A DNA stretch of 64,000 nucleotides from Saccharibacillus alkalitolerans. Lineage in GTDB: Bacteria > Bacillota > Bacilli > Paenibacillales > Paenibacillaceae. Below the pieces are notes generated by a model. The model searched no databases. It worked only from the letters and a program-made list of their open reading frames with translations, and had not been told where the DNA came from. Positions 26,325 through 35,027 of this stretch are shown piece by piece. The position numbers and the translations under genes were made by a program. The stretch spans positions 1-64,000 of the forward strand of contig NZ_JAAFGS010000011.1 of NCBI RefSeq assembly GCF_011090185.1, in the 5' to 3' direction. Position 1 is the stretch's first letter, and the number at the start of each line of letters is the position of its first letter.

Positions 26325-27038
26325 ATGATATTGTCTTCCATGGAAAATGTCGTGTTCGGTTACGGCGAAAGCCCCGTCGTCAACGGAGTGTCGCTTGATA
26401 TCCATAAGGGAGAGTTTTTGGGGATTACCGGTCCCAACGGCACGGCCAAAACGACGGTGCTGAAAATTTTGCTCGGCCTGCTGAAGCCGTGGAGCGGAGA
26501 GGTCCGGCTGAACCAAGAAGCGTTCGACGGAGAAAAGCCGGTGATCGGCTACGTTCCTCAAAACGCTTCGGCGTTCAATTCCGGATTTCCGAGCCGGGTC
26601 ATCGAACTGGTACGTTCCGGCTGCCATTCGCGCCTGGGATTGTTCGGCCGCTTCGGTTCCGAGCAGGAGAGGCTCGTGCGGGACAGTCTTGAGCAGGTCG
26701 GCATGTGGGAGCTCAGACGCCGCCGCATAGGCGAGCTGTCGGGAGGCCAGAAGCAGCGCGTATGTATCGCGAGAGCGCTGGTGCAATGTCCGAACGTGCT
26801 CATTCTGGACGAACCCACGACGGGGATGGACGTGCGCAGCCGAACGGCGCTTTATCGGCTGATGAAGCATCAGGTGCGCCATCACGGCGTAACGGTCGTC
26901 ATGGTCACGCACGGTCTGGAAGAAGCGGGCCGCTATTTGGACCGCGTCATAACGCTGGAGCGTCTCGAGACGGAATCGGTCGAGACTTCCGCGAATATCG
27001 GCAAAACGGCCGCGGATGACCGTTGGGAAATGGGGTAA
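26325..27038 (+). CDS. znuC: Zinc ABC transporter ATP-binding protein
   Basis: The 237-residue ABC ATPase powers high-affinity zinc import with ZnuB and ZnuA. Walker A is GPNGTAKTT, with Ala replacing the usual Gly before Lys, a variant also typical of Bacillus ZnuC. Then follow the Q-loop [14 protein letters not shown], signature LSGGQKQR, Walker [12 protein letters not shown] and the H-loop MVTHG. The ATG at 26325 has AAGGAG 8 nt upstream, better than the in-frame GTG at 26316. It is in one operon with rpmG, znuB and znuA. Confidence 0.93.
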   Translation: MILSSMENVVFGYGESPVVNGVSLDIHKGEFLGITGPNGTAKTTVLKILLGLLKPWSGEVRLNQEAFDGEKPVIGYVPQNASAFNSGFPSRVIELVRSGCHSRLGLFGRFGSEQERLVRDSLEQVGMWELRRRRIGELSGGQKQRVCIARALVQCPNVLILDEPTTGMDVRSRTALYRLMKHQVRHHGVTVVMVTHGLEEAGRYLDRVITLERLETESVETSANIGKTAADDRWEMG

Positions 27039-27043
27039 CGGCG

Positions 27044-27877
27044 ATGCTGGCTTACGAATTTATGCAGCGCGCTTTTTTGGCCGGCGCGTTGATCGGATTG
27101 ATCGCGCCGATTCTGGGCATTTATTTAATGCTTCGCCGGCAGATTCTGCTGGCCGATACGCTGTCTCACGTGTCGCTGGCCGGCGTTGCCGCAGGGGCCC
27201 TCACAGGCATGAACCCTTCCGTCGGCGGTTTTGCCGCGGCGGTCGTCGCGGCGCTGCTGATCGAACGGCTGCGCAAAGGCTATCGCACTTATGCGGAAGT
27301 TCCGGTCGCCATCATGATGACGGGAGGCCTTGCTCTGGCCGTCGTGCTGATGAATTTCGGCCGGACGCTCTCGCAGAGCTTCAATTCATACCTGTTCGGT
27401 TCGATCGTAGCCGTGAGCGAAACTCAGCTCTGGCTGATCGGAGGCGCGACGGTCGTCGGACTGCTGTTCTTCTTCGTTTTTCGCCGGCCGATGTACGATC
27501 TGACGTTCGACGAGGAAGCGGCGGGAATCAGCGGCGTGCGGGTACGGACGCTGACGACGGCCTTTTCCGTTCTGACGGGGATGACCGTGGCGGCGGCGAT
27601 GCCGATCGTGGGCGTTCTGCTGGTCTCGGCGCTGCTGGTTCTGCCGGCCGCGCTCGCGCTGCGGATTGCCGGCGGATTTCTCTCGGCCGTCGTGATCGCG
27701 ATCGTCGTCGGATTGACGGGGATTTTTAGCGGATTGACCGTCTCTTACTTTTATAATATGCCCCCCGGCGGAACGATCGCGCTGATTTTATTGGCTTTCC
27801 TGCTGCTGGGTATCGGCCTGCAAAAGGCATCGGTCTTTATCAGAAGGAAACGGGGCGTAACGGAACCATCCATTTGA
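27044..27877 (+). CDS. znuB: Zinc ABC transporter permease
   Basis: The 277-residue ABC-3-family permease has about eight transmembrane helices (FLAGALIGLIAPILGIYLML first) and the characteristic LADTLSHVSLAGVAAG loop. It forms the zinc channel with ZnuC. The ATG lies 5 nt after the znuC stop; a TTG at 27023 within znuC is the only other start. It overlaps the region carrying the znuA ribosome binding site. Confidence 0.93.
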   Translation: MLAYEFMQRAFLAGALIGLIAPILGIYLMLRRQILLADTLSHVSLAGVAAGALTGMNPSVGGFAAAVVAALLIERLRKGYRTYAEVPVAIMMTGGLALAVVLMNFGRTLSQSFNSYLFGSIVAVSETQLWLIGGATVVGLLFFFVFRRPMYDLTFDEEAAGISGVRVRTLTTAFSVLTGMTVAAAMPIVGVLLVSALLVLPAALALRIAGGFLSAVVIAIVVGLTGIFSGLTVSYFYNMPPGGTIALILLAFLLLGIGLQKASVFIRRKRGVTEPSI

Positions 27878-27894
27878 AAGGAATGAGGAAAACA

Positions 27895-29100
27895 ATGAAT
27901 AGAAAACACGGCAGAACAAAAGCGGCGGTAGGAGCTTCCCTGCTCAGCTTGATGCTCGTACTGGGCGGATGCGGATCGAATGCGGCGAATAACGCGGCGA
28001 ACACGGATAACGGGGCCGAAAACGATACGGGTACGCAGTCCGAACAGACGGCGGCGCCGACGGAAAAGCTGAAGGTGGAGACAAGCTTCTATCCGATGTA
28101 CGAGTTCGCGCGCAGCGTCGGCGGAGACTTGGCCGACGTCCATCTGCTCGTTCCGGCGGGCATGGAGCCGCATGATTGGGAACCGACTCCTCAGGATATC
28201 GCAAAGATTCAAGAAGCCGACCTGCTTGTCTATAACGGCGCAGGCATGGAGAGCTGGGTTGATCAGGTCGTGAACGCTTCGTCGGGCTCCAAGATGACCC
28301 CTGTGGAAGCGAGCGCGGGCCTTGAAATCATGGAAAGCGCCGGCGGACATTCCCACAGCCATGGCGACGACCACGACCATGATCACGACGGGGCGGCGGA
28401 AGAAGGCCACGACCACGATCATGACGCGGCCGCGGAAGAAGGCCACGACCACGATCATGACGCGGCCGCGGAAGAAGGCCACGACCACGATCATGACGCG
28501 GCCGCGGAAGAAGGCCATGACCACGATCATGACGCGGCAGCGGAAGAAGGCCACGGACATCACCACGATCACGGCGGCCTTGATCCGCACGTCTGGTTGT
28601 CCCCTGCCGAAGCCATTCGCGAAGTTCGCAATATCGAAGCCGCGTTCGCCAAAGCCGATCCCGACAATGCCGATCAATACAAAAGCAACGCCGATACTTA
28701 CGCAGCCAAGCTCGAAGAGCTGGACAAAGAATTCAAGGACGGATTATCGAATACAAAGCGCAAAGACTTTATTACGCAGCATGCCGCATTCGGCTATCTG
28801 GCTCGCGACTACGGTCTGACCCAGGTTCCGATCGCGGGGCTGTCGCCGGACCAAGAGCCTTCCGCGCAGGGCATGGCGGAAGTGATCGAATTCGCCAAGG
28901 AGCACGACGTTAAAACGATCTTCTTCGAAACTCTCGTGTCGTCGCAGGTTGCCGAAGCGATCGCTTCCGAAATCGGAGCGAAAACGGATGTGCTGAATCC
29001 GCTCGAAGGTCTGACGGCGGAAGAAGAAGCCGCCGGCAAAGATTACCTTTCCGTCATGCGCACCAACCTGGAAGCGTTGAAGGCGGCTCTGAACGAATAG
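27895..29100 (+). CDS. znuA: Zinc-binding lipoprotein ZnuA with long His-rich repeat loop
   Basis: The 401-residue substrate-binding protein has a lipoprotein signal peptide with lipobox LGGC (Cys near residue 27). The cluster A-I binding fold starts with VETSFYPMYEFARSVGG and PAGMEPHDWEPTP, with later ligands in LDPHVWLSP and TQHAAFGYL. Between two ligand segments lies a loop of about 80 residues made of GHDHDHDAAAEE repeats, which could buffer or sense zinc. The start at ATG 27895 is preferred because the preceding GAAAGGAATGAGG supplies the ribosome binding site; ATG 27874 overlaps znuB. Confidence 0.94.
   Translation: MNRKHGRTKAAVGASLLSLMLVLGGCGSNAANNAANTDNGAENDTGTQSEQTAAPTEKLKVETSFYPMYEFARSVGGDLADVHLLVPAGMEPHDWEPTPQDIAKIQEADLLVYNGAGMESWVDQVVNASSGSKMTPVEASAGLEIMESAGGHSHSHGDDHDHDHDGAAEEGHDHDHDAAAEEGHDHDHDAAAEEGHDHDHDAAAEEGHDHDHDAAAEEGHGHHHDHGGLDPHVWLSPAEAIREVRNIEAAFAKADPDNADQYKSNADTYAAKLEELDKEFKDGLSNTKRKDFITQHAAFGYLARDYGLTQVPIAGLSPDQEPSAQGMAEVIEFAKEHDVKTIFFETLVSSQVAEAIASEIGAKTDVLNPLEGLTAEEEAAGKDYLSVMRTNLEALKAALNE
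28405..28548 (+). repeat. Four 36-bp tandem repeats in znuA
   Basis: Units start at 28405, 28441, 28477 and 28513. The first three are identical and the fourth has two visible substitutions. A degenerate unit precedes (28369-28404) and a partial one follows. Each unit encodes GHDHDHDAAAEE. The near-perfect DNA identity suggests recent slippage or unequal recombination and possible length variation between strains. Confidence 0.9.
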
Positions 29101-29139
29101 CCGCGCCGATATTTCCACAGGCCGGTCACGGCCCGATTT

Positions 29140-29177
29140 GCCGATGTTCGCCCGACAGGGCGGGCGTCGGCTTTTCG
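29140..29177 (+). terminator. Terminator-like hairpin after znuA
   Basis: GCCGA and CGCCC pair with GGGCG and TCGGC around GACA with an internal bulge, followed by TTTT. The short U-run makes it a moderate terminator. Confidence 0.6.
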
Positions 29178-29282
29178 GCATAGACCCGGCGCTTTTTTTG
29201 CAAAGGGAAAGAATTCTCGGACTGGGGGCGACCGACGCACTATGCTATGATAGGGAAAGCCGAAAAAGAAGGAGAGAAGACG

Positions 29283-29477
29283 ATGAACGGAAAGAACAGA
29301 TCCGATGTACGGCCGGGACTCACGGTCGATATCGTACTTAAAAAAGACCAGCCGACCGGCGCTCTGACAAGAGGCGTCGTTAAAGATATTTTGACCAATT
29401 CCGCCACGCATCCGCACGGAATCAAGGTTCGGCTGCAGGACGGCCAGGTCGGTCGGGTCAAACAGATCGTCGAGTAA
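29283..29477 (+). CDS. YwbE family protein
   Basis: The 64-residue protein RSDVRPGLTVDIVLKKDQPT followed by LTRGVVKDILTNSATHPHGI and KVRLQDGQVGRVKQIV is the compact beta-barrel YwbE family (DUF2196). Its function is unknown. The ATG at 29283 has AAGGAG 8 nt upstream; the in-frame ATG at 29247 lies within the promoter area (TATGAT at 29243). It appears to be monocistronic. Confidence 0.85.
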   Translation: MNGKNRSDVRPGLTVDIVLKKDQPTGALTRGVVKDILTNSATHPHGIKVRLQDGQVGRVKQIVE

Positions 29478-29612
29478 GCTCCGTTTGGAACGATCGACGA
29501 TTAGAGAAGGAATATTCGCGTTTAATAGTAGGGTAATAACGTCATCTTCATATGCTCCTGCCGTGCCTCGCATCCCAGCGGCGGCCGGGAGGGAAGACAG
29601 GAGGAACGCAGG

Positions 29613-30125
29613 ATGAGCAGTATGCCCCAAGGGACGGAGAAAAAGGTGGAGCTGAGGTTCTTCCGTCCGGAGTACGAAAAGGCTCTGTTCGAAGACTATC
29701 AGGTGTCCGAAGAGCAGGAGAAATATACGGCCCTGCCGGTCAGGGCCATCCAGCTGTGCAGGGAAGACCGGGACCGCCATCCGATCGTGATTTTGGCCGA
29801 CAAGAAACCGGTAGGTTTCTTCGTTCTGCACCGGGGGGACCGGATCCGAAGCGTTACCGAGTCGCCGCGCGCCATGTTGGTGCGTTCGCTTTCGGTGAAT
29901 TTGCCCGAACAGGGCAAAGGCTACGCAAAGCGCGCAATGAGCCTGCTTCCCAAGTTCGTCAGCGACTATTTCCCCGACATGAACGAGATCGTGCTGGTCA
30001 TCAACAAGCATAACGAAGCGGCGCTGCATATATACGAACAGGCCGGATTCGAAGATCGCGGTCACCGTCAGGAAGGTCCTGTCGGTCCGCAGGTGCTGCT
30101 TCACTACCGGATGAACCGGAAATAG
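29613..30125 (+). CDS. GNAT-family N-acetyltransferase
   Basis: The 170-residue protein has the GNAT fold with acetyl-CoA loop LPEQGKGYAKRAM (Q/RxxGxG/A type), beta-4 LVRSLSVN and the C-terminal HIYEQAGFEDRGHRQ. The acceptor is unknown. The ATG follows AGGAGGAA. It ends before a terminator shared with the convergent tagO gene. Confidence 0.88.
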   Translation: MSSMPQGTEKKVELRFFRPEYEKALFEDYQVSEEQEKYTALPVRAIQLCREDRDRHPIVILADKKPVGFFVLHRGDRIRSVTESPRAMLVRSLSVNLPEQGKGYAKRAMSLLPKFVSDYFPDMNEIVLVINKHNEAALHIYEQAGFEDRGHRQEGPVGPQVLLHYRMNRK

Positions 30126-30165
30126 CGTCTCCGGGCCTGCTGGCCGCCGGAACGGCAGCAAAGCG

Positions 30166-30207
30166 AAAACCCCCGCGTCCGATCGCAATGATCGAACGCG
30201 GGGGTTT
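30166..30207. terminator. Bidirectional terminator between the GNAT and tagO genes
   Basis: AAACCCCCGCGTCCGATC pairs with GATCGAACGCGGGGGTTT around GCAAT. The A-run on one side and T-run on the other suit both converging transcripts. Confidence 0.85.
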
Positions 30208-30221
30208 GGCGTTGGAGCCGA

Positions 30222-31181
30222 CTAGATCGGCAGCAGCAGCAGAATGATCGAAGACAAGCTGAGGCAGACGCTGACCAGGCACAGCACCAACAGCACCTGC
30301 TTGGGATTCAGTCCGCTCGACAGCAGACGATAATGGATCTGCGAAGCGTCGGCCTCGTAAATTTTCTGGCCGTTTTTCAATCTTTTCAGAACGACGAAAA
30401 TGTTGTCGAAGATCGGAACGCCCAGGGCGAGAATCGGCACGAGCAGCGAGAGCAGCGTGGCCTGCTTGAACGCGCCGTCCAGGGCGATGATCGCCAGGAT
30501 GAAGCCCAGGAACGTGGCGCCCGAGTCGCCCATGTACACTTTTGCCGGCGGTTTGTTGAATTTCAGATAAGCCAGGCCTACGCCGACCAGGCTGATCGCC
30601 ATGATCGCCGAATCGCCTTGGTGCCGGGCGATGGCGACGACGAACAGGGTGCCCGCCGAGATCGTCGCCAGGCTTCCCGCAAGGCCGTCCAATCCGTCGG
30701 TGAAATTGATAACGGTCGTGACGCCGAAGATCCACAGCAGCGTCAGCACGAGCTGCAGCCATTCCGGCAGTACGACGTAACTGTCCGTGAACGGGTTGGT
30801 GAAGCCGGAGAAGCGAATGCCGGCCAGGTAGACGAGCAGCGCGGCCGAGAGCTGCACGACCAGCTTGGGCAGCGCCGGAAACTCGCGCCGGCTGACTTTG
30901 TACCAGTCGTCCACAAGCCCGATCGCCAGAATCAGAAGCGAACCGCCAAGGATGGCGGCGGACTCGGCAGGAGTCATGTCGTTGAAAAATATGTAAGTAA
31001 CGGCGAAGCCGGCGAACAGGGCGATTCCCGCCATCAGCGGAATCGGCTCGCGATGAAGTTTGCGTTCGTTGTCCGGGCGCGGCTTGTCGACGAAGTCGAG
31101 CCGGATTGCCCAACTGCGCAAAAAGGGAATCAGGATCAAGGCAACGACCAGAGACAGCAGAAAAGCGGCTAAATAATGCAT
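30222..31181 (-). CDS. tagO: Undecaprenyl-phosphate GlcNAc-1-phosphate transferase (TagO/WecA type)
   Basis: The 319-residue polytopic enzyme of the MraY/WecA superfamily starts teichoic acid or other wall-polymer synthesis by moving GlcNAc-1-P onto undecaprenyl phosphate. Catalytic loops are seen: GLVDDWY, NFTDGLDGLAG, VYMGDSGATFLGF and GVPIFDN. The usual HIHHRL loop reads QIHYRLLSSGL, a variant of the C-terminal sugar-recognition loop. The ATG on the minus strand follows AAGGAGG. No other wall-polymer gene is adjacent, so the product polymer is uncertain. Confidence 0.85.
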   Translation of the reverse strand: MHYLAAFLLSLVVALILIPFLRSWAIRLDFVDKPRPDNERKLHREPIPLMAGIALFAGFAVTYIFFNDMTPAESAAILGGSLLILAIGLVDDWYKVSRREFPALPKLVVQLSAALLVYLAGIRFSGFTNPFTDSYVVLPEWLQLVLTLLWIFGVTTVINFTDGLDGLAGSLATISAGTLFVVAIARHQGDSAIMAISLVGVGLAYLKFNKPPAKVYMGDSGATFLGFILAIIALDGAFKQATLLSLLVPILALGVPIFDNIFVVLKRLKNGQKIYEADASQIHYRLLSSGLNPKQVLLVLCLVSVCLSLSSIILLLLPI

Positions 31182-31327
31182 ATATCCTCCTTGAACGTAC
31201 GGAGCGAACCGGTACGAAGACCGGCTGCGACGCAGCTTGGCACTGTTGTCAGTATAGTCCGGTTTTCCCGAATTCGCAACGGATGAAAGCGGCGCCTGCC
31301 GCCCGGATGAACAGCGGCTCTTTTCTG

Positions 31328-31336
31328 TGGTATGAT
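31328..31336 (+). promoter_or_regulatory. Extended -10 promoter of the sensor kinase operon
   Basis: TGG-TATGAT is an extended -10 element 73 nt before the kinase start. No clear -35 is present. Confidence 0.45.
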
Positions 31337-31408
31337 AAAAACGAGTCGCAGTGCGACCGGCAAGGCGGAAGGCGGCAGCCGCCGCCGAATATGCGGGGGA
31401 TGAAACAC

Positions 31409-33229
31409 GTGAGAAAACGATTTGTCAGATGGCTGAACGACATGAAAATCCGCAACAAGTTGATCTTTTTCTATGTAATCGTTGTCATGATTCCCGTGCT
31501 GGTCGTCGGCTTTATCGTGATCCAGTATTTCAGGCAGGACGCGCTCGAGAAGGCGACGGAGCAGACCGAAGTCAACGTGCAGCGGATGAAGACGCAGATC
31601 GAGAACCAGATTACGATACCGATTAACGTCTCCAACCAACTGCTGCTTGACCGGGATATGGAGAGGGTGGCGACTACCCTTTACCCGGCGGACGATCCGA
31701 TCATGCTGGTCAATGCATACCGGGGATACACCGACTTTGCCGACTATGCGCGTGCGTACAGCGAGATTCGCAGCATCCAGCTGTACGTGCAGAATCCGAC
31801 GCTGCAGGACAACTTGGAATTTATGAACGCGACCAGCAAAGTTCGGGAAACGTCCTGGTACAAAGAGGCGGCCGAGCGCGGCGGGCGTTCGATCGCATGG
31901 GCGTATATAAACGACGCGACGGCCTATACGAACCTGTCGAACGCGACGGCGACCAAGCAGCTCAGCCTGGTCCGGCAGATTCTTTTCCCGAACGCGAACA
32001 GTCTGGGCGTACTGGTGATTCAGGTGAATACCGATTATCTGAACTCGCTGCTCAGCCAGGAGCCGTTCGATACGATGGTTGCAGACAAGGACGGCTATAT
32101 CGTCGCGGCCAAAGACCGCTCCACGATCGGACGCACGCTGAGCGACATGGGATTCGAAGTGGCGGTCGGCGATCAGGAGCAGGAACGGACTTTCGAACGG
32201 AATATCGACGGCGTGGATTATCGGGTCTCGATCAATACGCTTATTCCCGAATCCAGCAAAAACGGCTTGACGATCGTCTCCGCCTTTTCGTCCGAGAGCA
32301 TCGTGCACGACGCCAATCGGATCGGATTGATCGGAGCCGGATTGATTATCTTTATTTTGCTGATGGCGCTGCTGGCCGTTTATTTCAATTCGCGCCTGAT
32401 CAGCTCCCGTCTGCTCAAGCTGAACCGCAACCTCAATCGGGTAGCGGAAGGCGATCTGGATACGGTGTCGAGAATCGACGGGCACGACGAGATCGGGCAG
32501 TTGTCCGAACAGTTCAATTATATGGTAACCAACATCAAAGAGCTGATGAACCAGGTCTACGAGGCGAGCGAAGCCAACAATCGTCTCGAGGTCATGCAGC
32601 GGGAAATCAAACTGAAAATGCTCGCCAGCCAGATCAATCCCCATTTTCTGTTCAACGCGTTGGAATCGATCCGCATGCGCGCCCATATCCAGGGGGAAAA
32701 GGATATCGCGCGTATCGTAAGGCTGCTGGGCAAGCTGATCCGCCGCAATCTGGAAATCGGCCACAGGCATACTTCGCTCAAAAGCGAGCTGGACATGGTC
32801 CAATCCTACCTGGAAATTCAAAAGTTCCGCCATGGCGACCGGCTGCATTACGAGCTGGCGGCCGCGCCCGATACGCTGGACGTGTTTTTGCCGCCGCTTA
32901 TCGTACAACCTTTGATCGAAAACGCTATCGTGCACGGTCTTGAAAACAAGGAAGCGGAAGGAACGGTATCGCTTCACGCTTCGCGAATCGGCGAAGAAGT
33001 GCTGATCGACGTCATCGACAACGGAGCGGGCATGACGCCCGAAAGGCTGCGCCAAGTCGAAGAGTCGATCCGCGAAAAAGACGAGAAAGAAGAAAGCCGG
33101 ATCGGACTGCGCAATGTGCATCAGCGGCTGGTGATGACTTACGGGGAAGAATGCGGACTGCACATTTCGAGCGAGCTGGGCAAAGGAACGCAAATTTATT
33201 TCAAGATACCCGCCGGGAGGGACGAATGA
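31409..33229 (+). CDS. YesM-like sensor histidine kinase
   Basis: The 606-residue membrane kinase has TM1 (about 16-38, IFFYVIVVMIPVLVVGFIVI), an extracellular Cache-like sensor (about 40-290), TM2 (about 302-325), HAMP, then a His_kinase domain with phospho-accepting H412 in SQINPHFLFNALES and an ATPase domain (QPLIENAIVHG, DNGAGM). YesM/YesN pairs control polysaccharide uptake genes, fitting the transporter downstream. The GTG at 31409 has GGGGGA 8 nt upstream; ATG 31400 is possible but has no spaced ribosome binding site. Its stop overlaps the regulator start. Confidence 0.9.
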   Translation: MRKRFVRWLNDMKIRNKLIFFYVIVVMIPVLVVGFIVIQYFRQDALEKATEQTEVNVQRMKTQIENQITIPINVSNQLLLDRDMERVATTLYPADDPIMLVNAYRGYTDFADYARAYSEIRSIQLYVQNPTLQDNLEFMNATSKVRETSWYKEAAERGGRSIAWAYINDATAYTNLSNATATKQLSLVRQILFPNANSLGVLVIQVNTDYLNSLLSQEPFDTMVADKDGYIVAAKDRSTIGRTLSDMGFEVAVGDQEQERTFERNIDGVDYRVSINTLIPESSKNGLTIVSAFSSESIVHDANRIGLIGAGLIIFILLMALLAVYFNSRLISSRLLKLNRNLNRVAEGDLDTVSRIDGHDEIGQLSEQFNYMVTNIKELMNQVYEASEANNRLEVMQREIKLKMLASQINPHFLFNALESIRMRAHIQGEKDIARIVRLLGKLIRRNLEIGHRHTSLKSELDMVQSYLEIQKFRHGDRLHYELAAAPDTLDVFLPPLIVQPLIENAIVHGLENKEAEGTVSLHASRIGEEVLIDVIDNGAGMTPERLRQVEESIREKDEKEESRIGLRNVHQRLVMTYGEECGLHISSELGKGTQIYFKIPAGRDE

Positions 33230-34812
33230 TGTACAAAGTGCTGATTGTGGACGACGAACCGATGATTCGCGAGGGGCTGCGCACGATCGTCGATTGGGAA
33301 ACCGAGGGATTCGAAATCGTCGATACGGCGTCGAACGGCAAAGAAGGATTGGAGAAATTCGGACAAATCGAACCCGATCTGACCATCGTGGATATCCGTA
33401 TGCCGGGAATGACCGGGCTTGATCTGATCGAAAGGGTGCGCAAAGACAATTCGTCGGCGCATTTCCTCATTCTGAGCGGTTACGCGGAATTCGATTACGC
33501 CAAGCGCGCGATCGTGAGCGGAGTCAGCGGTTATCTGCTTAAACCCGTGGACGAGGAAGAACTTCTGGACGAGCTTCGGCGCGTCCGCGAGCTGCTGCAG
33601 CGCGAGCAGGAAGCCCGAAGCGCCCGAATCGAGCAGGAGTCGGCGCTGCCCAAGGCGCAGATCGTCGAAGAGCTGCTGTTCGAAGACGAGCCTCTGGGCG
33701 AGGAGCAGCGGGCCAAGCTGGCCGGAGCACTGGGCTTGTCGGCGCCGGCCTACCGCATCGCGCTGCTGGACGCCCACGGGGGAATCGAGACGGAATCGCG
33801 GCAGCATGCCGTGTTCCGTCAGCGCCTAAAAGAATCGTTCGAAGAGAGAGGCGGGGACGTTCTTTTTTCGGCGGGTTCCCATATCGGCCTGCTGCTGGTG
33901 CGCCGGAGTCACGTGGAAGGCGGAGAGACGCTGCGAAGCCAGCTGGCCGAAGCGGCCGGCGACCTGGAATTCCACGCGGCCTGCGGGCCGACCGTCGAAC
34001 GTTTGACGGATATCGCCTCCTCGTTCCGGGAAGCCGAACAGCTGCTGCACGCCCGCTTTTTCTTCGAGAGCGGTTCGCTGATCGACCGGGCGGCGTACGA
34101 GGAACGTTTCGCCGCCGGCGATGCCCGAGGGACTGACGACGAAGCGGAAGACGGTCCGCAGCTCGGAGATAAGCTGTATTACGCGCTGGATATCCGCAGC
34201 CGCGATGCCGTGGACAAGGTGCTGGCCGAGCTCGAGCGGACGGCGGTAAGCCGGCGTATGGACGAAGGAGCGGTGCGGGGAGAATATTCCCGGACGCTAT
34301 CGCTGGCGCTCGGCAAGCTGTCTTCGAGCGCTTCCTCCGCGGCGGAACTGGCCCAGAACTATCACAGCCTGCTGCTGTCGGACGTCAACCAGGCGCAGAG
34401 CTACGGAATGCTGAAGCGCCAGGTCGGCGATCGGCTCGGCGAACTGATCGACCGCTTCGGCGGAGCGAACAAAGACACGGTGCTGAAACAGATGATCGAC
34501 TTTATCCGGCGCAACTACAGCGAGAACTTGAAGCTTGAGGTGCTGGCGGAAATGTTCGGCTACAACAGCGGCTATCTGGGCAAATTGTTCAAAAATTATA
34601 CCGGCGAGTATTTTAACGCTTTCGTCGACAAAGTCAGAGTGGACAAAGCGAAGGAACTTCTGGGCCAGGGGCTGAAAGTTCATCAGGTTGCCGCGAGGGT
34701 AGGCTACTCCAACGCCGATTATTTCCACTCGAAGTTCCGCAAATACGTCGGGACTTCGCCTTCGGCTTACCGGAACGAAATGCACGGCGAGCAGCAGAGC
34801 GGCGAACAATAA
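33226..34812 (+). CDS. YesN-like response regulator with AraC DNA-binding domain
   Basis: The 528-residue regulator has a receiver domain (residues 1-120: VLIVDDEP acidic pair, phospho-Asp in TIVDIRMPG, Thr/Ser region ILSGYAEF, Lys in YLLKPVDEEE). A middle segment of about 280 residues follows, then a C-terminal AraC double helix-turn-helix (LKLEVLAEMFGYNSGYLGKL and VHQVAARVGYSNADYFHSKF). It overlaps the kinase gene by 4 nt, so the pair is coupled. Likely targets are the transporter genes starting 215 nt downstream, where direct repeats are seen. Confidence 0.9.
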   Translation: MMYKVLIVDDEPMIREGLRTIVDWETEGFEIVDTASNGKEGLEKFGQIEPDLTIVDIRMPGMTGLDLIERVRKDNSSAHFLILSGYAEFDYAKRAIVSGVSGYLLKPVDEEELLDELRRVRELLQREQEARSARIEQESALPKAQIVEELLFEDEPLGEEQRAKLAGALGLSAPAYRIALLDAHGGIETESRQHAVFRQRLKESFEERGGDVLFSAGSHIGLLLVRRSHVEGGETLRSQLAEAAGDLEFHAACGPTVERLTDIASSFREAEQLLHARFFFESGSLIDRAAYEERFAAGDARGTDDEAEDGPQLGDKLYYALDIRSRDAVDKVLAELERTAVSRRMDEGAVRGEYSRTLSLALGKLSSSASSAAELAQNYHSLLLSDVNQAQSYGMLKRQVGDRLGELIDRFGGANKDTVLKQMIDFIRRNYSENLKLEVLAEMFGYNSGYLGKLFKNYTGEYFNAFVDKVRVDKAKELLGQGLKVHQVAARVGYSNADYFHSKFRKYVGTSPSAYRNEMHGEQQSGEQ

Positions 34813-34925
34813 AAAGCACCGAACCAAGGAATCGTCCCGTCAGAGGGGCGCCCGGGGATGAATCGGAGAGCGATCTCTAATTTATCCCCCCTTTTTTTGC
34901 GAATTTTCGGGTGGGACGTTTTTGA

Positions 34926-34953
34926 TGTCTAATTTTCGCATGATTTTGTCTAA
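34926..34953 (+). promoter_or_regulatory. Direct repeats TGTCTAA spaced 21 bp, candidate AraC-regulator site
   Basis: TGTCTAA occurs at 34926-34932 and 34947-34953, exactly 21 bp apart (two helical turns), each followed by an AT-rich TTTTCGC or AATTCAT. AraC-family proteins typically bind such direct repeats. A TATCAT at 34988-34993 could be the -10, and its -35 position lacks a good hexamer, as expected for an activated promoter. Binding by the adjacent YesN-like regulator is inferred. Confidence 0.5.
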
Positions 34954-35027
34954 AATTCATAGGGTATGCGCTTTCAAAGAAAACGCTTATCATTAGGACA
35001 TAAAGGAAATCAGGAGGGGTCATATAC

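Noticed and set aside
26325..27038. Defective Walker A (GPNGTAKTT) in ZnuC
   Set aside because: Substitution of the Gly before Lys is common in Bacillus ZnuC-type proteins, and all other motifs are intact.
28373..28560. Short tandem repeats as a CRISPR array
   Set aside because: The 36-bp units are directly adjacent with no spacers and encode in-frame His-rich peptide within znuA.
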